A stretch of DNA of 29,968 nt from a virus. Shown piece by piece: positions 19,962 through 28,959 of the stretch; the first letter of the stretch is position 1; every line of letters starts with the position of its first letter. The stretch covers positions 1-29,968 of IMG/VR virus record IMGVR_UViG_3300009481_000062. One strand, written 5' to 3'. Both the position numbers and the translations under genes were made by a program. Under the pieces are notes generated by a model, which worked only from the letters and a program-made list of their open reading frames with translations, made no database searches and was not told the DNA's origin.

Positions 19962-21194
19962 ATGTCATTTTTCTTTAGTAGAGATACCAAAGTATTCATG
20001 AAGTTCCATGCAAGTGCAGATGGCACTGACGATGCACTTTATGAAATACCAGTACTTGATGGCTTTTCTTTCAGTCAAGCGACTAATAGTACTGAGGTAA
20101 CATTAAACGAGGCGGCCGATTCTAGCGGAAATAGTAAAAGAGGTAGAGCAATGTTCAACGATTCTTTTGCACCAGCAGAATGGTCTTTCTCAACATATAT
20201 GAGACCCTCCGTTTCAGATTCTAGTGATACTTATACTATCGCTAGTGGAGAAGGTTCTCACGCAGGTAACGCAAAGAAATTTGCAGTTGAAGGCCCATTA
20301 TGGGCAGCCATGAGTGCAACAACATATAACTTAGGAGTAGGTGGAACAGGAGCCCCTACACTGAATACATTTGAGCCAAATAGTTTTAACTTTCAAAACT
20401 CAAATAAAGTAGCACTAGGTGTATTTGATTTATTCTTCGTACTCGGAGCAAGTAAAGATACTGATGGTACATATACCTCAGGGTCAGGTGGAGTTATGAT
20501 TTACAAACTAGAAAGTTGTTCAATCGGCTCTGCTTCTATTGACTTCGATATAGAAGGAATAGCACAAGTAGCATGGTCAGGGAATGGTAAGTTAATTACT
20601 GAACAAGCAACATTAAATACAGCCGCAGGTCAAGCAAGTACCAAAGGGCTTATTAATGAAGGTATCAGTTCAACAACCAATTTCATAAGACAAAAATTAA
20701 CAGACTTAGCAATAGCATATGATGCTTCTGAATCAACTGGTGATACCACAGGTATTGGTAGTTCAGATATAACATATTCATTGACATTAACAGGTGGTAA
20801 TATTACGATTGAAAATAATCTAACTTACTTAACTCCAGAATCACTGGGAACTGTTAATCAGCCACTAGGTCACGTAATGGGAACAAGGAGTGTTTCAGGT
20901 AACTTTACTTGTTACTTAAATGATGTTTCCAACGGTTCAGCAGACTTATTCGAGAATCTCGTAGAGTCAACTGGATTAATTACAAATGCTTTCGCACTAA
21001 CCTTTGGTATAGGTGGAAGTGGAAATACTCCAAGCGTAGATGTAGCAATACCGAAAGCGCACTTAGAATTACCTTCACATTCTATTGACGATGTCATTGG
21101 AATAGAAGTTAACTTCCATGGATTGAGTTCAGACTTATCGTCTGCAACTGCTTCTAGTAGTGCAAACGAAGTGAGTATTACTTACGACGCATAA
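19962..21194 (+). CDS. Major tail tube protein
   Basis: The product (410 aa) begins MSFFFSRDTKVFMKF. It carries YEIPVLDGFSFSQATNSTEVTLNE, RAMFNDSFAPAEWSFSTYMRP in pieces, and repeated beta strands. I know this wording from tail tube proteins of marine siphoviruses. A GGAG ribosome-binding site lies about 8 bases upstream. It is longer than lambda gpV (246 aa), with an added beta domain in the second half (residues about 230-410). It is followed by a strong hairpin, in keeping with high expression. Confidence 0.88.
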   Translation: MSFFFSRDTKVFMKFHASADGTDDALYEIPVLDGFSFSQATNSTEVTLNEAADSSGNSKRGRAMFNDSFAPAEWSFSTYMRPSVSDSSDTYTIASGEGSHAGNAKKFAVEGPLWAAMSATTYNLGVGGTGAPTLNTFEPNSFNFQNSNKVALGVFDLFFVLGASKDTDGTYTSGSGGVMIYKLESCSIGSASIDFDIEGIAQVAWSGNGKLITEQATLNTAAGQASTKGLINEGISSTTNFIRQKLTDLAIAYDASESTGDTTGIGSSDITYSLTLTGGNITIENNLTYLTPESLGTVNQPLGHVMGTRSVSGNFTCYLNDVSNGSADLFENLVESTGLITNAFALTFGIGGSGNTPSVDVAIPKAHLELPSHSIDDVIGIEVNFHGLSSDLSSATASSSANEVSITYDA

Positions 21195-21210
21195 TAATTT
21201 AAATTAACTA

Positions 21211-21231
21211 GGTGGGGGTATTACCCCCACC
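21211..21231 (+). terminator. Strong hairpin after the tail tube gene
   Basis: GGTGGGGGT (21211-21219) pairs perfectly with ACCCCCACC (21223-21231) over a three-base loop. The following bases are ACACTTAAG, so there is no proper T-run. It may be a partial terminator or an mRNA-protecting structure that keeps tube protein level above the chaperone level. Confidence 0.6.
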
Positions 21232-21251
21232 ACACTTAAGAGGATAAAACA

Positions 21252-21683
21252 TTGGAACAAAATAAACAACAACCAGTCTCACTAGCGAGTCTTTTAACTC
21301 CTAGTAAAACGGTAAGCGTTGATTATCCTAGTAAACCAGGATTTTCGATAGACTTAACTTATCTCGCAAGAGAAGAGTTACTAAAATTGAGAAATAAATG
21401 TGTTTCTCAAAAACTTAACAGGAAGACTAGAGCATTTGAAGAATCTCTAGATGAAGATAAATTTTTAACAGAGTATTGTAAAGCAGTCATTAAGGGGTGG
21501 ACAGGCTTAAAATATTCCTACCTCGAAGAACTTCTATTGGTGGATATTAGTAAACTCAACCCAGACGATGAATTACCTTGGAGTCAAGAAAACGCAGAAA
21601 CATTAATGAAAAATGCTGCTGACTTTGACACTTGGTTAACTGAAACTGTTGGTGCTTTGGAGAATTTTACCAAAGTCAAGTAG
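21252..21683 (+). CDS. Tail assembly chaperone (lambda gpG-like), TTG start
   Basis: The product (143 aa) begins at TTG, placed seven bases after AAGAGGA; no ATG fits. It has SLASLLTPSKTVSVDYPSKPGF, a folded middle (LAREELLKLRNKC) and an acidic C terminus. Position between the tube and tape measure genes is that of the chaperone G, which keeps the tape measure soluble. The end overlaps an open -1 frame that encodes a clearly coding extension, as in the G/GT pair of lambda. Confidence 0.82.
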   Translation: MEQNKQQPVSLASLLTPSKTVSVDYPSKPGFSIDLTYLAREELLKLRNKCVSQKLNRKTRAFEESLDEDKFLTEYCKAVIKGWTGLKYSYLEELLLVDISKLNPDDELPWSQENAETLMKNAADFDTWLTETVGALENFTKVK

Positions 21684-22087
21684 ATAGAATTCTAGTACTA
21701 CTTGACAGAGAATACACGGAAGGCGCTGTCTCATTAGACGCATATTTAAATATATGTGAACAACGAGGCATCGAACCTGACCCAGAAAATATGCCACCTG
21801 AATTTAGTGATTACCCGCACGAAGTTCAAGTGGCATTTTTAGTATATGCACACTTGCCAGATAGGTGGGACGGAATGAGTGGTATGAACTTTGGTAAAGA
21901 TTTAGCACCTTTAGGAACATTACTAGATATCTATCAAGTTCCCCTAGAGGACAGACCAATTACTTTATTTTTTATAAAACAAATAGAAGTAAGGAAAGTA
22001 GAAAAAGATAACAATGAGTCTAAGCGTAGACAAGAGGCAGAGAAACGTAAGAACAAGGCTTCTCAGAGCAATATTCGTAAGAGATAA
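21662..22087 (+). CDS. Tail assembly chaperone -1 frame extension (lambda T-like)
   Basis: This frame is open from 21644 and reads FYQSQVDRILVLLDREYTEG, then AYLNICEQRGIEPDP and a well-formed end (HEVQVAFLVYAHLPDRWDG and on, with a Lys-rich tail). It has no proper start codon with a ribosome-binding site before the ATG at 21791, and the residues before that ATG look fully coding. A -1 shift between 21644 and 21683 would make a G-T fusion. The start given is approximate. No classical heptamer such as GGGAAAG is present; GAATTTT (21662-21668) is the nearest candidate. Confidence 0.75.
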   Translation, partial: EFYQSQVDRILVLLDREYTEGAVSLDAYLNICEQRGIEPDPENMPPEFSDYPHEVQVAFLVYAHLPDRWDGMSGMNFGKDLAPLGTLLDIYQVPLEDRPITLFFIKQIEVRKVEKDNNESKRRQEAEKRKNKASQSNIRKR

Positions 22088-22090
22088 TTA

Positions 22091-25000
22091 ATGGCAAAAG
22101 TAAAAGGCGCACAACTAGTACTAGAGATTACCGATGACGGTACTCTTAAAGTAGTAGAACAAAAAGCAAAGAAGGCTGGAAAGGGCATGAAGAACATGGC
22201 CGAAAGTGCACACACTGCTGACCGTAGAATCAAGGGAGCAGCACAGGCATCATCAGGGGCTTCTAAAAACTTCTCTAAAATGGCACAAGGCATACAAGGT
22301 GGCCTTGTACCTGCTTATGCGACTTTTGCAGCAACAATGTTTGCTGTTGGAGCGGCTTTCAGAGCGTTCCAAAACGCTGCCGACTTCCAAGCATTACAAG
22401 CATCACAAGAGGCTTACGCAAATAGTACTGGTGTTATGTTAAAACAGGTAACAGCAGACTTAGCAGCAGCAACACAAGGACAGTTAGACTTACAGAAAGC
22501 CGGTGCCTCAGCCGCCATCATGATTGCAAAAGGTTTCAACACTGACCAAATCAATGATGTAGCAGAAGCCTCCGTAGCAGCCGCACAAGCACTTGGTAGG
22601 AACTTCGAAGACACATTCAATCGTATCGTTCAAGGTACAACAAAAGCAGAACCAGAACTATTAGACGAACTAGGTATCACACTTAGATTAGAAACTGCTA
22701 CGCGTAGATATGCTAACGCTATCGGTAAAAGAAGAGATGAACTGACTACTTTTGAAAGGTCACAAGCGGTTTTAAATGAAACATTAAGACAGGCAGCAGA
22801 AAACTTTGGAGCAATCCAAGGACAAGTTCCTGTTAACGCTTTCAATAAGTTACAAACAACAGTTACCGACTTAACTATGAGTTTCCAAACTTTCATAGCA
22901 CCTATTGCAAACTTCTTTGCAAATGTATTCTCAACTAATATTACAGCAGCAGTAGCCGCTATTGGTTTATTCGCTGTATCTATTATTAAACAGGTTATAC
23001 CTTCACAAGCAGAAATGGTAGCAGGCTTACAAGAATTTTCAAGCAGACATGACCAAGCATATAAAGATGCAACTGCTGACCTTGAAGCATATAATGCAGC
23101 CCAAAAGAAACTAAGACAGAGTGAAGCACAAGCAGTTGCAAATGCAAAAAGAACAGGAACAACAACTGCTAAAAGTATGGTAGCGGGTGGAGCACAGAGT
23201 CCAATATTACAAAGAGCCGCAACTTCAGGAATCGGTGGGTTATCTGGAACAGACAAAGCAAACTTAAATAAAGCACTAAAATCTGCAGAAGCACAATATA
23301 GAAAACATGGTAAGATTGTTCGAGGAATATTCAAAGGAATGGAAATCGACAAAGTCAGAATGTTAGACCAAAGTACAAAGCAGATGGCAGCAAAAAATAT
23401 GTCTTTCACACAGAAAGCAGGTATGCAATATGACATGATGAAACTTAAGTTTAAGAAAGCAGTAACATCAATGCAAGTTACATGGGGTAAAGGTATGGCT
23501 GCTATGGGAAGAGCAGGTATTAAGTTTGGTAATGTAATGAGTAAAGTTATGGGAGCAGCAGGGGTTATCGGTATAGTATTAATGGTTGTACAAATATTAA
23601 TATCAGCAATAAAAAATCTTGATAATATTATACTTTCTATTATGTCTGGTATAGGAAAATTTGTAGATTTTATAATTGGCATGTTCAAAGGATTAGTACA
23701 AAGACTAGCAAAAATAATAGGATATTTCAAAGAGTCAACACCAGCACTTGATGCACTTATAGTTAAATTAGATAATTTTAGTGCAGAAGAAGCCATGACT
23801 GAGTTTGGTAATTCAATAGTCGGCCCAGGTTCTGCAATTGGAGATTTTTTACAAGGGTCAAGAGATGCCGAAATAAGGGCGGATAAATTAGAAGACAAAC
23901 TAACTTCTATGGCAGAAAAAACAGCAACTCTAGCCGAGATGGAAGAAAAAAGAAACGAAATCGCAAAACGAAGAGTAAGAACAGCAGAAAAAGAACTAAA
24001 AATATTACTTGATAAGAAAAAGGCAGGAGAAGATGTAGATGAAGGCGATTTATTAGGACTAGAAAGAGATAGCCGCCTACCTGGTGGTTTTAGTTCATTA
24101 GAACAAGCACAATTTGAAGGGAATATATTAGGAACATCAGGTATTACAGGAGCATTAAGAGAGTTAAGGGCTGCCGAAGAAAGTGGAAATTTCAGTAGTA
24201 CACAGTTAGCAAGAATGCAGAATGGTGTACAAAACTTAATGAACGGCTTAATTGATGTTATTCCTGAAATGGAAATATTTAGAGATGTAACTAAAGCAGA
24301 TGCAGATGCAGTAGATGCTTTTGTTCAATCAAATATTAAGGCTGGACAAGGACTAAAAACACTTACACAAATTTCAGAGGAAGCAGAAAGAAGAAGAGCA
24401 GAAGCAACAAAAAGTGTAGGAAATACTTTCTTTGATAAAGAACTCTCAGGAATAAAAAGTTTAGTGAGTGTTATGGACGCAGTTAACAAAAAAGGTGCTG
24501 AATTAAGTGATAATGAAGCAGCAACAGTTGCAAAACTTATGGGTATGACAAAAGAGCAAGTTTTAAGTATGGGTCTTACTGAAGTTATTTCTCATGTTCA
24601 AGGTATACAAACAATGGTGCAAGGTGAAATAGATAGTGTCCAAACTAGAGCAATGGCACAGTTAGGAACTCAATTAGCAACAGCACGAGTTGGTTCAAGA
24701 AAAGATGCAGCCGCAGTAAGAATGAAAGAACTTATAAAAATACAAGATTTTAAAAACAAAGAGGCAGATATACAAGCAAAACTTAATGAACTAAACTATA
24801 ATCATAGCCTACTAGATGAAACAAAACAAGCAGCAAACACAAAGTTAATTAAACAAGAAGAAGAAAGATTAAAGATTGCTCAAGCACAAACGGAGCAGTT
24901 TGAAAAATCAACAGAAACAGCATTTAAACTTCAACAAACCTTTGCAACAGGACTTCAAAAAATGTTTGAAGATATAGCAACAGGGGCTGCTTCAGCAAAA

Positions 25001-25444
25001 GACGCATTTAAGTCTTTAGCAACATTAATACTACAAGAGTTAGTAAAAATAGCAGCACAAAAAGCCGCTATGGCAGCAATCAATGCAATGGGATTTGGTT
25101 TTGCAAACGGTGGTATAATACCACTAGCAATGGGCGGATACACAAAAGGATATCGTTCTGGTGGTGTAGTAAGTCAACCGACTTTCTTAGTAGGAGAGGG
25201 CAGATACAATGAAGCAGTTGTACCTCTACCAGATGGAAGAAGTATTCCAGTTGAAATGCATGGTGGTGGAAGTAATGTTGTTGTAAATGTGAATGTAAAT
25301 GGACAGGGTTCAGCACAAGTATCAGGTAATGGTGGGCCAAACATGGAAGCCATGGGTAAAGCAATAGCAGCACTTGTACAAAAAGAAATGGTAGAACAAC
25401 AAAGACCAGGCGGAGTATTAAGTCCGTATGGAGGTACTTCATAA
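22091..25444 (+). CDS. Tail tape measure protein
   Basis: The product (1117 aa) sets tail length. It has an N-terminal helical region with many Ala/Gln, hydrophobic segments (about residues 73-90, 275-300, 490-515 and 520-540), long coiled-coil parts, and a C-terminal domain with QELVKIAAQKAAMAAINAMGFG, then GGIIPLAMGGYTKGYRSGG, VGEGRYNEAVVPLPDGR. That last stretch is typical of tape measure C termini. At about 0.15 nm per residue the tail would be near 165 nm. It is the longest gene in the window. Confidence 0.95.
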   Translation: MAKVKGAQLVLEITDDGTLKVVEQKAKKAGKGMKNMAESAHTADRRIKGAAQASSGASKNFSKMAQGIQGGLVPAYATFAATMFAVGAAFRAFQNAADFQALQASQEAYANSTGVMLKQVTADLAAATQGQLDLQKAGASAAIMIAKGFNTDQINDVAEASVAAAQALGRNFEDTFNRIVQGTTKAEPELLDELGITLRLETATRRYANAIGKRRDELTTFERSQAVLNETLRQAAENFGAIQGQVPVNAFNKLQTTVTDLTMSFQTFIAPIANFFANVFSTNITAAVAAIGLFAVSIIKQVIPSQAEMVAGLQEFSSRHDQAYKDATADLEAYNAAQKKLRQSEAQAVANAKRTGTTTAKSMVAGGAQSPILQRAATSGIGGLSGTDKANLNKALKSAEAQYRKHGKIVRGIFKGMEIDKVRMLDQSTKQMAAKNMSFTQKAGMQYDMMKLKFKKAVTSMQVTWGKGMAAMGRAGIKFGNVMSKVMGAAGVIGIVLMVVQILISAIKNLDNIILSIMSGIGKFVDFIIGMFKGLVQRLAKIIGYFKESTPALDALIVKLDNFSAEEAMTEFGNSIVGPGSAIGDFLQGSRDAEIRADKLEDKLTSMAEKTATLAEMEEKRNEIAKRRVRTAEKELKILLDKKKAGEDVDEGDLLGLERDSRLPGGFSSLEQAQFEGNILGTSGITGALRELRAAEESGNFSSTQLARMQNGVQNLMNGLIDVIPEMEIFRDVTKADADAVDAFVQSNIKAGQGLKTLTQISEEAERRRAEATKSVGNTFFDKELSGIKSLVSVMDAVNKKGAELSDNEAATVAKLMGMTKEQVLSMGLTEVISHVQGIQTMVQGEIDSVQTRAMAQLGTQLATARVGSRKDAAAVRMKELIKIQDFKNKEADIQAKLNELNYNHSLLDETKQAANTKLIKQEEERLKIAQAQTEQFEKSTETAFKLQQTFATGLQKMFEDIATGAASAKDAFKSLATLILQELVKIAAQKAAMAAINAMGFGFANGGIIPLAMGGYTKGYRSGGVVSQPTFLVGEGRYNEAVVPLPDGRSIPVEMHGGGSNVVVNVNVNGQGSAQVSGNGGPNMEAMGKAIAALVQKEMVEQQRPGGVLSPYGGTS

Positions 25445-25827
25445 TGGCAATAGGATTTACAACATCATCAAGTTTTGGTAGTAGGGCAGTAGTACCTGAT
25501 AAAGGTATGTCCGCACCATATAAACCTAGAGTTCTTGTAGCAAAGTTTGGAGATGGATATGAACAAAGAGTTAGAGATGGAATAAACAATGTTCAAAGAA
25601 CTTTTACTGTATCTTTCCAAAATCAACCAAAAGCAATCATTGACGACATTGCAGGATACTTCAATAGTCTTGGTGGAGTCGATAACTTTAGTTTCACTAT
25701 ACCTGACTCAAACGAATCAGGTAGCGAAGAAACATTAAAAGTAGTATGCGATACGTGGAGCAAAACTTATTCATACGACGAATTTTATAATTTAACAGCA
25801 ACACTAAGAGAAGTATTTGAGTCATGA
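25444..25827 (+). CDS. Minor tail protein, lambda gpM-like
   Basis: The product (127 aa) carries [16 protein letters not shown], then RTFTVSF and the C-terminal [25 protein letters not shown], all typical of the gpM-like family at the tail tip end of the tape measure. ATG overlaps the previous stop; the stop overlaps the next start by four bases. Order M, L, K, I, J matches lambda. Confidence 0.88.
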   Translation: MAIGFTTSSSFGSRAVVPDKGMSAPYKPRVLVAKFGDGYEQRVRDGINNVQRTFTVSFQNQPKAIIDDIAGYFNSLGGVDNFSFTIPDSNESGSEETLKVVCDTWSKTYSYDEFYNLTATLREVFES

Positions 25828-27383
25828 GCAACGTAAATTTACACACTGATTTTCAAACACTAGTACCAAGTTCTGGTGGAGTTACTGACGGAAATGCTTT
25901 AATAACAGTATTTGAAGTAGAACTAAAAGATATTGGTGGAGTAGGTGTTGATAAACTTTATTTTCACAATGATTCTACTTCTTCAGGCGGAAATATTCAG
26001 TGGTACAGTCTAATCAATGAGACAAATTACGGGTCAACTACATCTTCCGACTATCAACAAGTTTCTTATACTGCCTTTCCAGTCGAAGCCGATGGTTTTG
26101 AATATAAAGGAACAGGCTCACTTCCAAGACCCACAATCAAATTCGCAAACATAAATGCATATTGGAATACTTATCTTACTAACTTCGATGGCCTGTTAGG
26201 AGCAAAAGTTATTCGTAGAAAAACACTTCGTAAGTATTTAACAACAAATCCACCTGTAGAGTTGAATAGAGAAATTTATTACATAGAAAGAAAAGCATCT
26301 GAAAACGGTGTGGAAATTTCATTTGAGTTAGCAAGTGCGTTTGATGTGGAAAAGGTTAAATTACCCCGAAGAACCGTAATCGCTGCCCGTTGTCCGTGGA
26401 AGTATCAAGATACTGACCAAGGAGGTTGTGATTGGCCAAACGATAACGAGTTTACTATCAATGGAGTGGCCTATATATTATACTTTGATAAAGAGAATAC
26501 ACAAATAACTTTAGATACTACTGATTCATCATATACTGAAAATACTTATAATTACTGGGGATTACAAAATACTCAATCTAATAGAACGACAAGTTTGTAT
26601 GCAGCCAAGTCTTATGCAGTAGACCAGTATGCAGAATATCAAAGACCAGTAGGAGATTTATTTACAGTAACAAGTATTACAAATAATACAAATGCAACAG
26701 TTTATGAATTATCAACTTCAGCACATGGTATAACAGTAGGTGACTATGTAATTGCAAAAAGCACTACTAATTATGACTATAAACAAGTTCCACTTTATGT
26801 TACAGCAGTAAGTGGAGCAAATATAACAGTTGAAGATGATAATAGTGCAACTGGTTCTTATACAGCAAGTTCAGGATTTTTACAACTTACAAGGCGCACA
26901 TTGTTCCGATGTATAGCCGCACACAGTATCGCCACAAGTGATTCAGTAGATGATTTAATCAGACCGACTAATATATCTTACTGGAAACGAGGCGATATCT
27001 GTGGTAAGACTTTAGATTCTTGTAAAACAAGATATGGACATAGACCTGAAGTAGGTGGTTCGCTAATAACTGTACAAGCAGCAATAAATACTACTACCGG
27101 ATTACGACAAGTAGGCTCAGGTTACTCTAGTGCACCTACGGTTACTGTTTCTGGTGGGGGCGGCTCAGGAGCAGCCGTAACAGCAAATCTTTCAGGTGGA
27201 ACAGTAACAACTTATACAATTACAAATGCTGGAAGTGGATACACTTCTAATCCAACAATAACTGTATCAGGTGGCGGTGGCTCAGGAGCAGTCGCATATG
27301 CAAACATTTATAACCCAGTCAATTTACCGAATAGCAATGTATCATTACCATTCGGTGGCTTTCCAGGAGCGGCATTATATTAA
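25824..27383 (+). CDS. Minor tail protein, lambda gpL-like, with four Fe-S-type cysteines and extra domains
   Basis: The product (519 aa) contains the gpL core: an N-terminal beta region (1-180), then [16 protein letters not shown] (Cys190, Cys202) and [13 protein letters not shown] (Cys393, Cys400). Lambda gpL binds an iron-sulfur cluster through four such cysteines. Between the pairs lies an inserted region of about 190 residues with a beta-rich unit (280-357). After the core come two similar Gly-rich repeats ([17 protein letters not shown] and [17 protein letters not shown], about 424-500). At 232 aa, lambda gpL lacks these. The additions may bind host surface sugars, but that is inference. 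Confidence 0.85.
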   Translation: MSNVNLHTDFQTLVPSSGGVTDGNALITVFEVELKDIGGVGVDKLYFHNDSTSSGGNIQWYSLINETNYGSTTSSDYQQVSYTAFPVEADGFEYKGTGSLPRPTIKFANINAYWNTYLTNFDGLLGAKVIRRKTLRKYLTTNPPVELNREIYYIERKASENGVEISFELASAFDVEKVKLPRRTVIAARCPWKYQDTDQGGCDWPNDNEFTINGVAYILYFDKENTQITLDTTDSSYTENTYNYWGLQNTQSNRTTSLYAAKSYAVDQYAEYQRPVGDLFTVTSITNNTNATVYELSTSAHGITVGDYVIAKSTTNYDYKQVPLYVTAVSGANITVEDDNSATGSYTASSGFLQLTRRTLFRCIAAHSIATSDSVDDLIRPTNISYWKRGDICGKTLDSCKTRYGHRPEVGGSLITVQAAINTTTGLRQVGSGYSSAPTVTVSGGGGSGAAVTANLSGGTVTTYTITNAGSGYTSNPTITVSGGGGSGAVAYANIYNPVNLPNSNVSLPFGGFPGAALY

Positions 27384-28084
27384 TGATAGAACCAGTAAAA
27401 CAAGAAATATTTGAATACATAGGAAGTAAGATACCAGAAGAAGCATGTGGTATTGTAGGTATTCGTAAAGGTAGAATGAAATTTTATCCAACAGAAAATC
27501 AAGCATTTGATAAACTAAATGACTTTGTAATCGACCCAAAAGATTATAGAGATATAAATGCAGAATGTGATGTTGTTGGAATAGTACACAGTCACCCACA
27601 TGGTGATTTAGACCCAAGTCCTTTAGATAGGGCTGCCTGTGATAGATTAGGTATACCTTGGTATATATTTAACACAGAAGAATATATTAAGTTAGACTCC
27701 AAGAATGAGATTCTACCATTGATAGGTAGACCATTTGTATTTGGAGCATATGACTGCTATACAATTATAAAAGATTATTTTGATACTATCGGTATACATA
27801 TTAGAGAGTATCAGTACGAGTGGGAGTTCTGGGAAAGAGGACAAAACCTCTATGTAGAACACTACGAAAAAGAAGGATTTAAGAAAGTAACAGACGGAAG
27901 TCTAAAACCAAATGATGTCATATTGATGGCATTAAATAGTGAAATAACAAACCACGCGGGCGTCTATATGGGCAACTTTAAAATGTTACATCATGCACCA
28001 AGCAGATTATCTTGCAGAGATAATTACAATGGTATATGGAGAAACATTACAAGAATGGTTGTTAGACATGAGAGTATGATATGA
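27383..28084 (+). CDS. Tail assembly protein, lambda gpK-like (JAMM plus NlpC/P60)
   Basis: The product (233 aa) has two enzyme-like domains. The first is a JAMM/MPN metallopeptidase with Glu20, His69-Ser70-His71, Ser79 and Asp82 in exact H-S-H-x7-S-x2-D spacing. The second is an NlpC/P60 peptidoglycan-type peptidase with Cys125 (GAYDCYTII), His191 (NHAGVYM) and a late His203/204. Both sites look intact. It probably processes a tail tip partner or the cell wall at infection. Position between L and I matches lambda. Confidence 0.9.
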   Translation: MIEPVKQEIFEYIGSKIPEEACGIVGIRKGRMKFYPTENQAFDKLNDFVIDPKDYRDINAECDVVGIVHSHPHGDLDPSPLDRAACDRLGIPWYIFNTEEYIKLDSKNEILPLIGRPFVFGAYDCYTIIKDYFDTIGIHIREYQYEWEFWERGQNLYVEHYEKEGFKKVTDGSLKPNDVILMALNSEITNHAGVYMGNFKMLHHAPSRLSCRDNYNGIWRNITRMVVRHESMI

Positions 28085-28959
28085 GAAAAGTTTATTTAGA
28101 AGGAGTATTAGGGGATAAGTTCGGTCACGAATGGAACCTCGATGTTGCCTCGCCAACAGAGGCGTTGCAGGCAATCGCTGTTCAACGACAGGGCTTTAAA
28201 CAATATCTCATTGATGCAGCAGACAGTCTAGCATATGAAATTGTTTTTGGAGATAAAGAACTCAAAAAACCTGATGGAGTACAGACTGACTTGGATATCG
28301 TACACCCTGTCCCAGTTGGTATGCCTATGCACTTTGTACCTGTCGTAGAGGGGTCAAAAAGTAGAGGACTAGCAATTCTAACAGGTCTGGCACTTATAGC
28401 CGTCACGGGTGGTTTTGCTGGTTTTGGAGCCACTGGTTTCTTTGGAGGCACTGGTAATGCATTATCAGCAGGTATGGCACAAAACGCATCAACAATGAAA
28501 GCACTAGCAGGAGGAGCGGAACTTGCGGCTACTGCAGGATTCTCAGGAGTAGGATTCTTAGGGAGTATGATGTCAGGTGTGGGTATGATGATGGTTGCAG
28601 GACAACTATTACAAATGCTTTCTCCACAACCAGATACAGGAGATGCAGAAGAAAGAGCAGAAAACTATTTATTTAGTGGAGCAGTAAACACAACAAGACA
28701 AGGCGGCCCTGTACCTTTAGTATACGGTAGAATATTAACAGGGTCTTCCACTATATCTGCTTCGATATTTACGCAAACAGCAAGGTCAAAAGCAGGTGCT
28801 TCATCGAAGAGAAAATTAGTGGGTATCAGCAACTTTAGAACACCAGGTTCTAAATATGGACAAAATACTAATACAGGAAGTTACGGTCGTGGTGGTCGTG
28901 GCGGCGGCGGCGGAGGCCGAGGCGGTGGAACTACAGGAGCACAGAATCAAATTGAATAA
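28081..28959 (+). CDS. Tail assembly protein, lambda gpI-like
   Basis: The product (292 aa) has an N-terminal ubiquitin-like part (MRKVYLEGVLGDKFGHEW, DIVHPVPVGMPM), a hydrophobic Gly/Ala-rich middle (95-205), and the family's NYLFSGAVNTTRQGGPVPLVYGR in pieces near 197-219. The C terminus is Gly-rich (GRGGRGGGGGG, about 269-284) and unlike its neighbours in base composition. The stop overlaps the J-like gene. Confidence 0.88.
   Translation: MRKVYLEGVLGDKFGHEWNLDVASPTEALQAIAVQRQGFKQYLIDAADSLAYEIVFGDKELKKPDGVQTDLDIVHPVPVGMPMHFVPVVEGSKSRGLAILTGLALIAVTGGFAGFGATGFFGGTGNALSAGMAQNASTMKALAGGAELAATAGFSGVGFLGSMMSGVGMMMVAGQLLQMLSPQPDTGDAEERAENYLFSGAVNTTRQGGPVPLVYGRILTGSSTISASIFTQTARSKAGASSKRKLVGISNFRTPGSKYGQNTNTGSYGRGGRGGGGGGRGGGTTGAQNQIE

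Noticed and set aside
21713-21718. TTGACA-like hexamer inside the tail chaperone extension
   Set aside because: No -10 element at the correct distance, and the region is coding.
22630-23898. 422-residue minus-strand frame
   Set aside because: Shadow of the tape measure gene; low-complexity Ser/Ala/Ile composition and no start signal.
25080-25589. 169-residue minus-strand frame
   Set aside because: Overlaps the tape measure C terminus and gpM-like gene, both well supported by motif content; Leu/His composition is typical of a shadow.
27112-27300. Two similar Gly-rich segments considered as a tandem DNA repeat
   Set aside because: Similarity is clear in protein but broken in DNA, so it reads as a repeated protein module and not a recent duplication.
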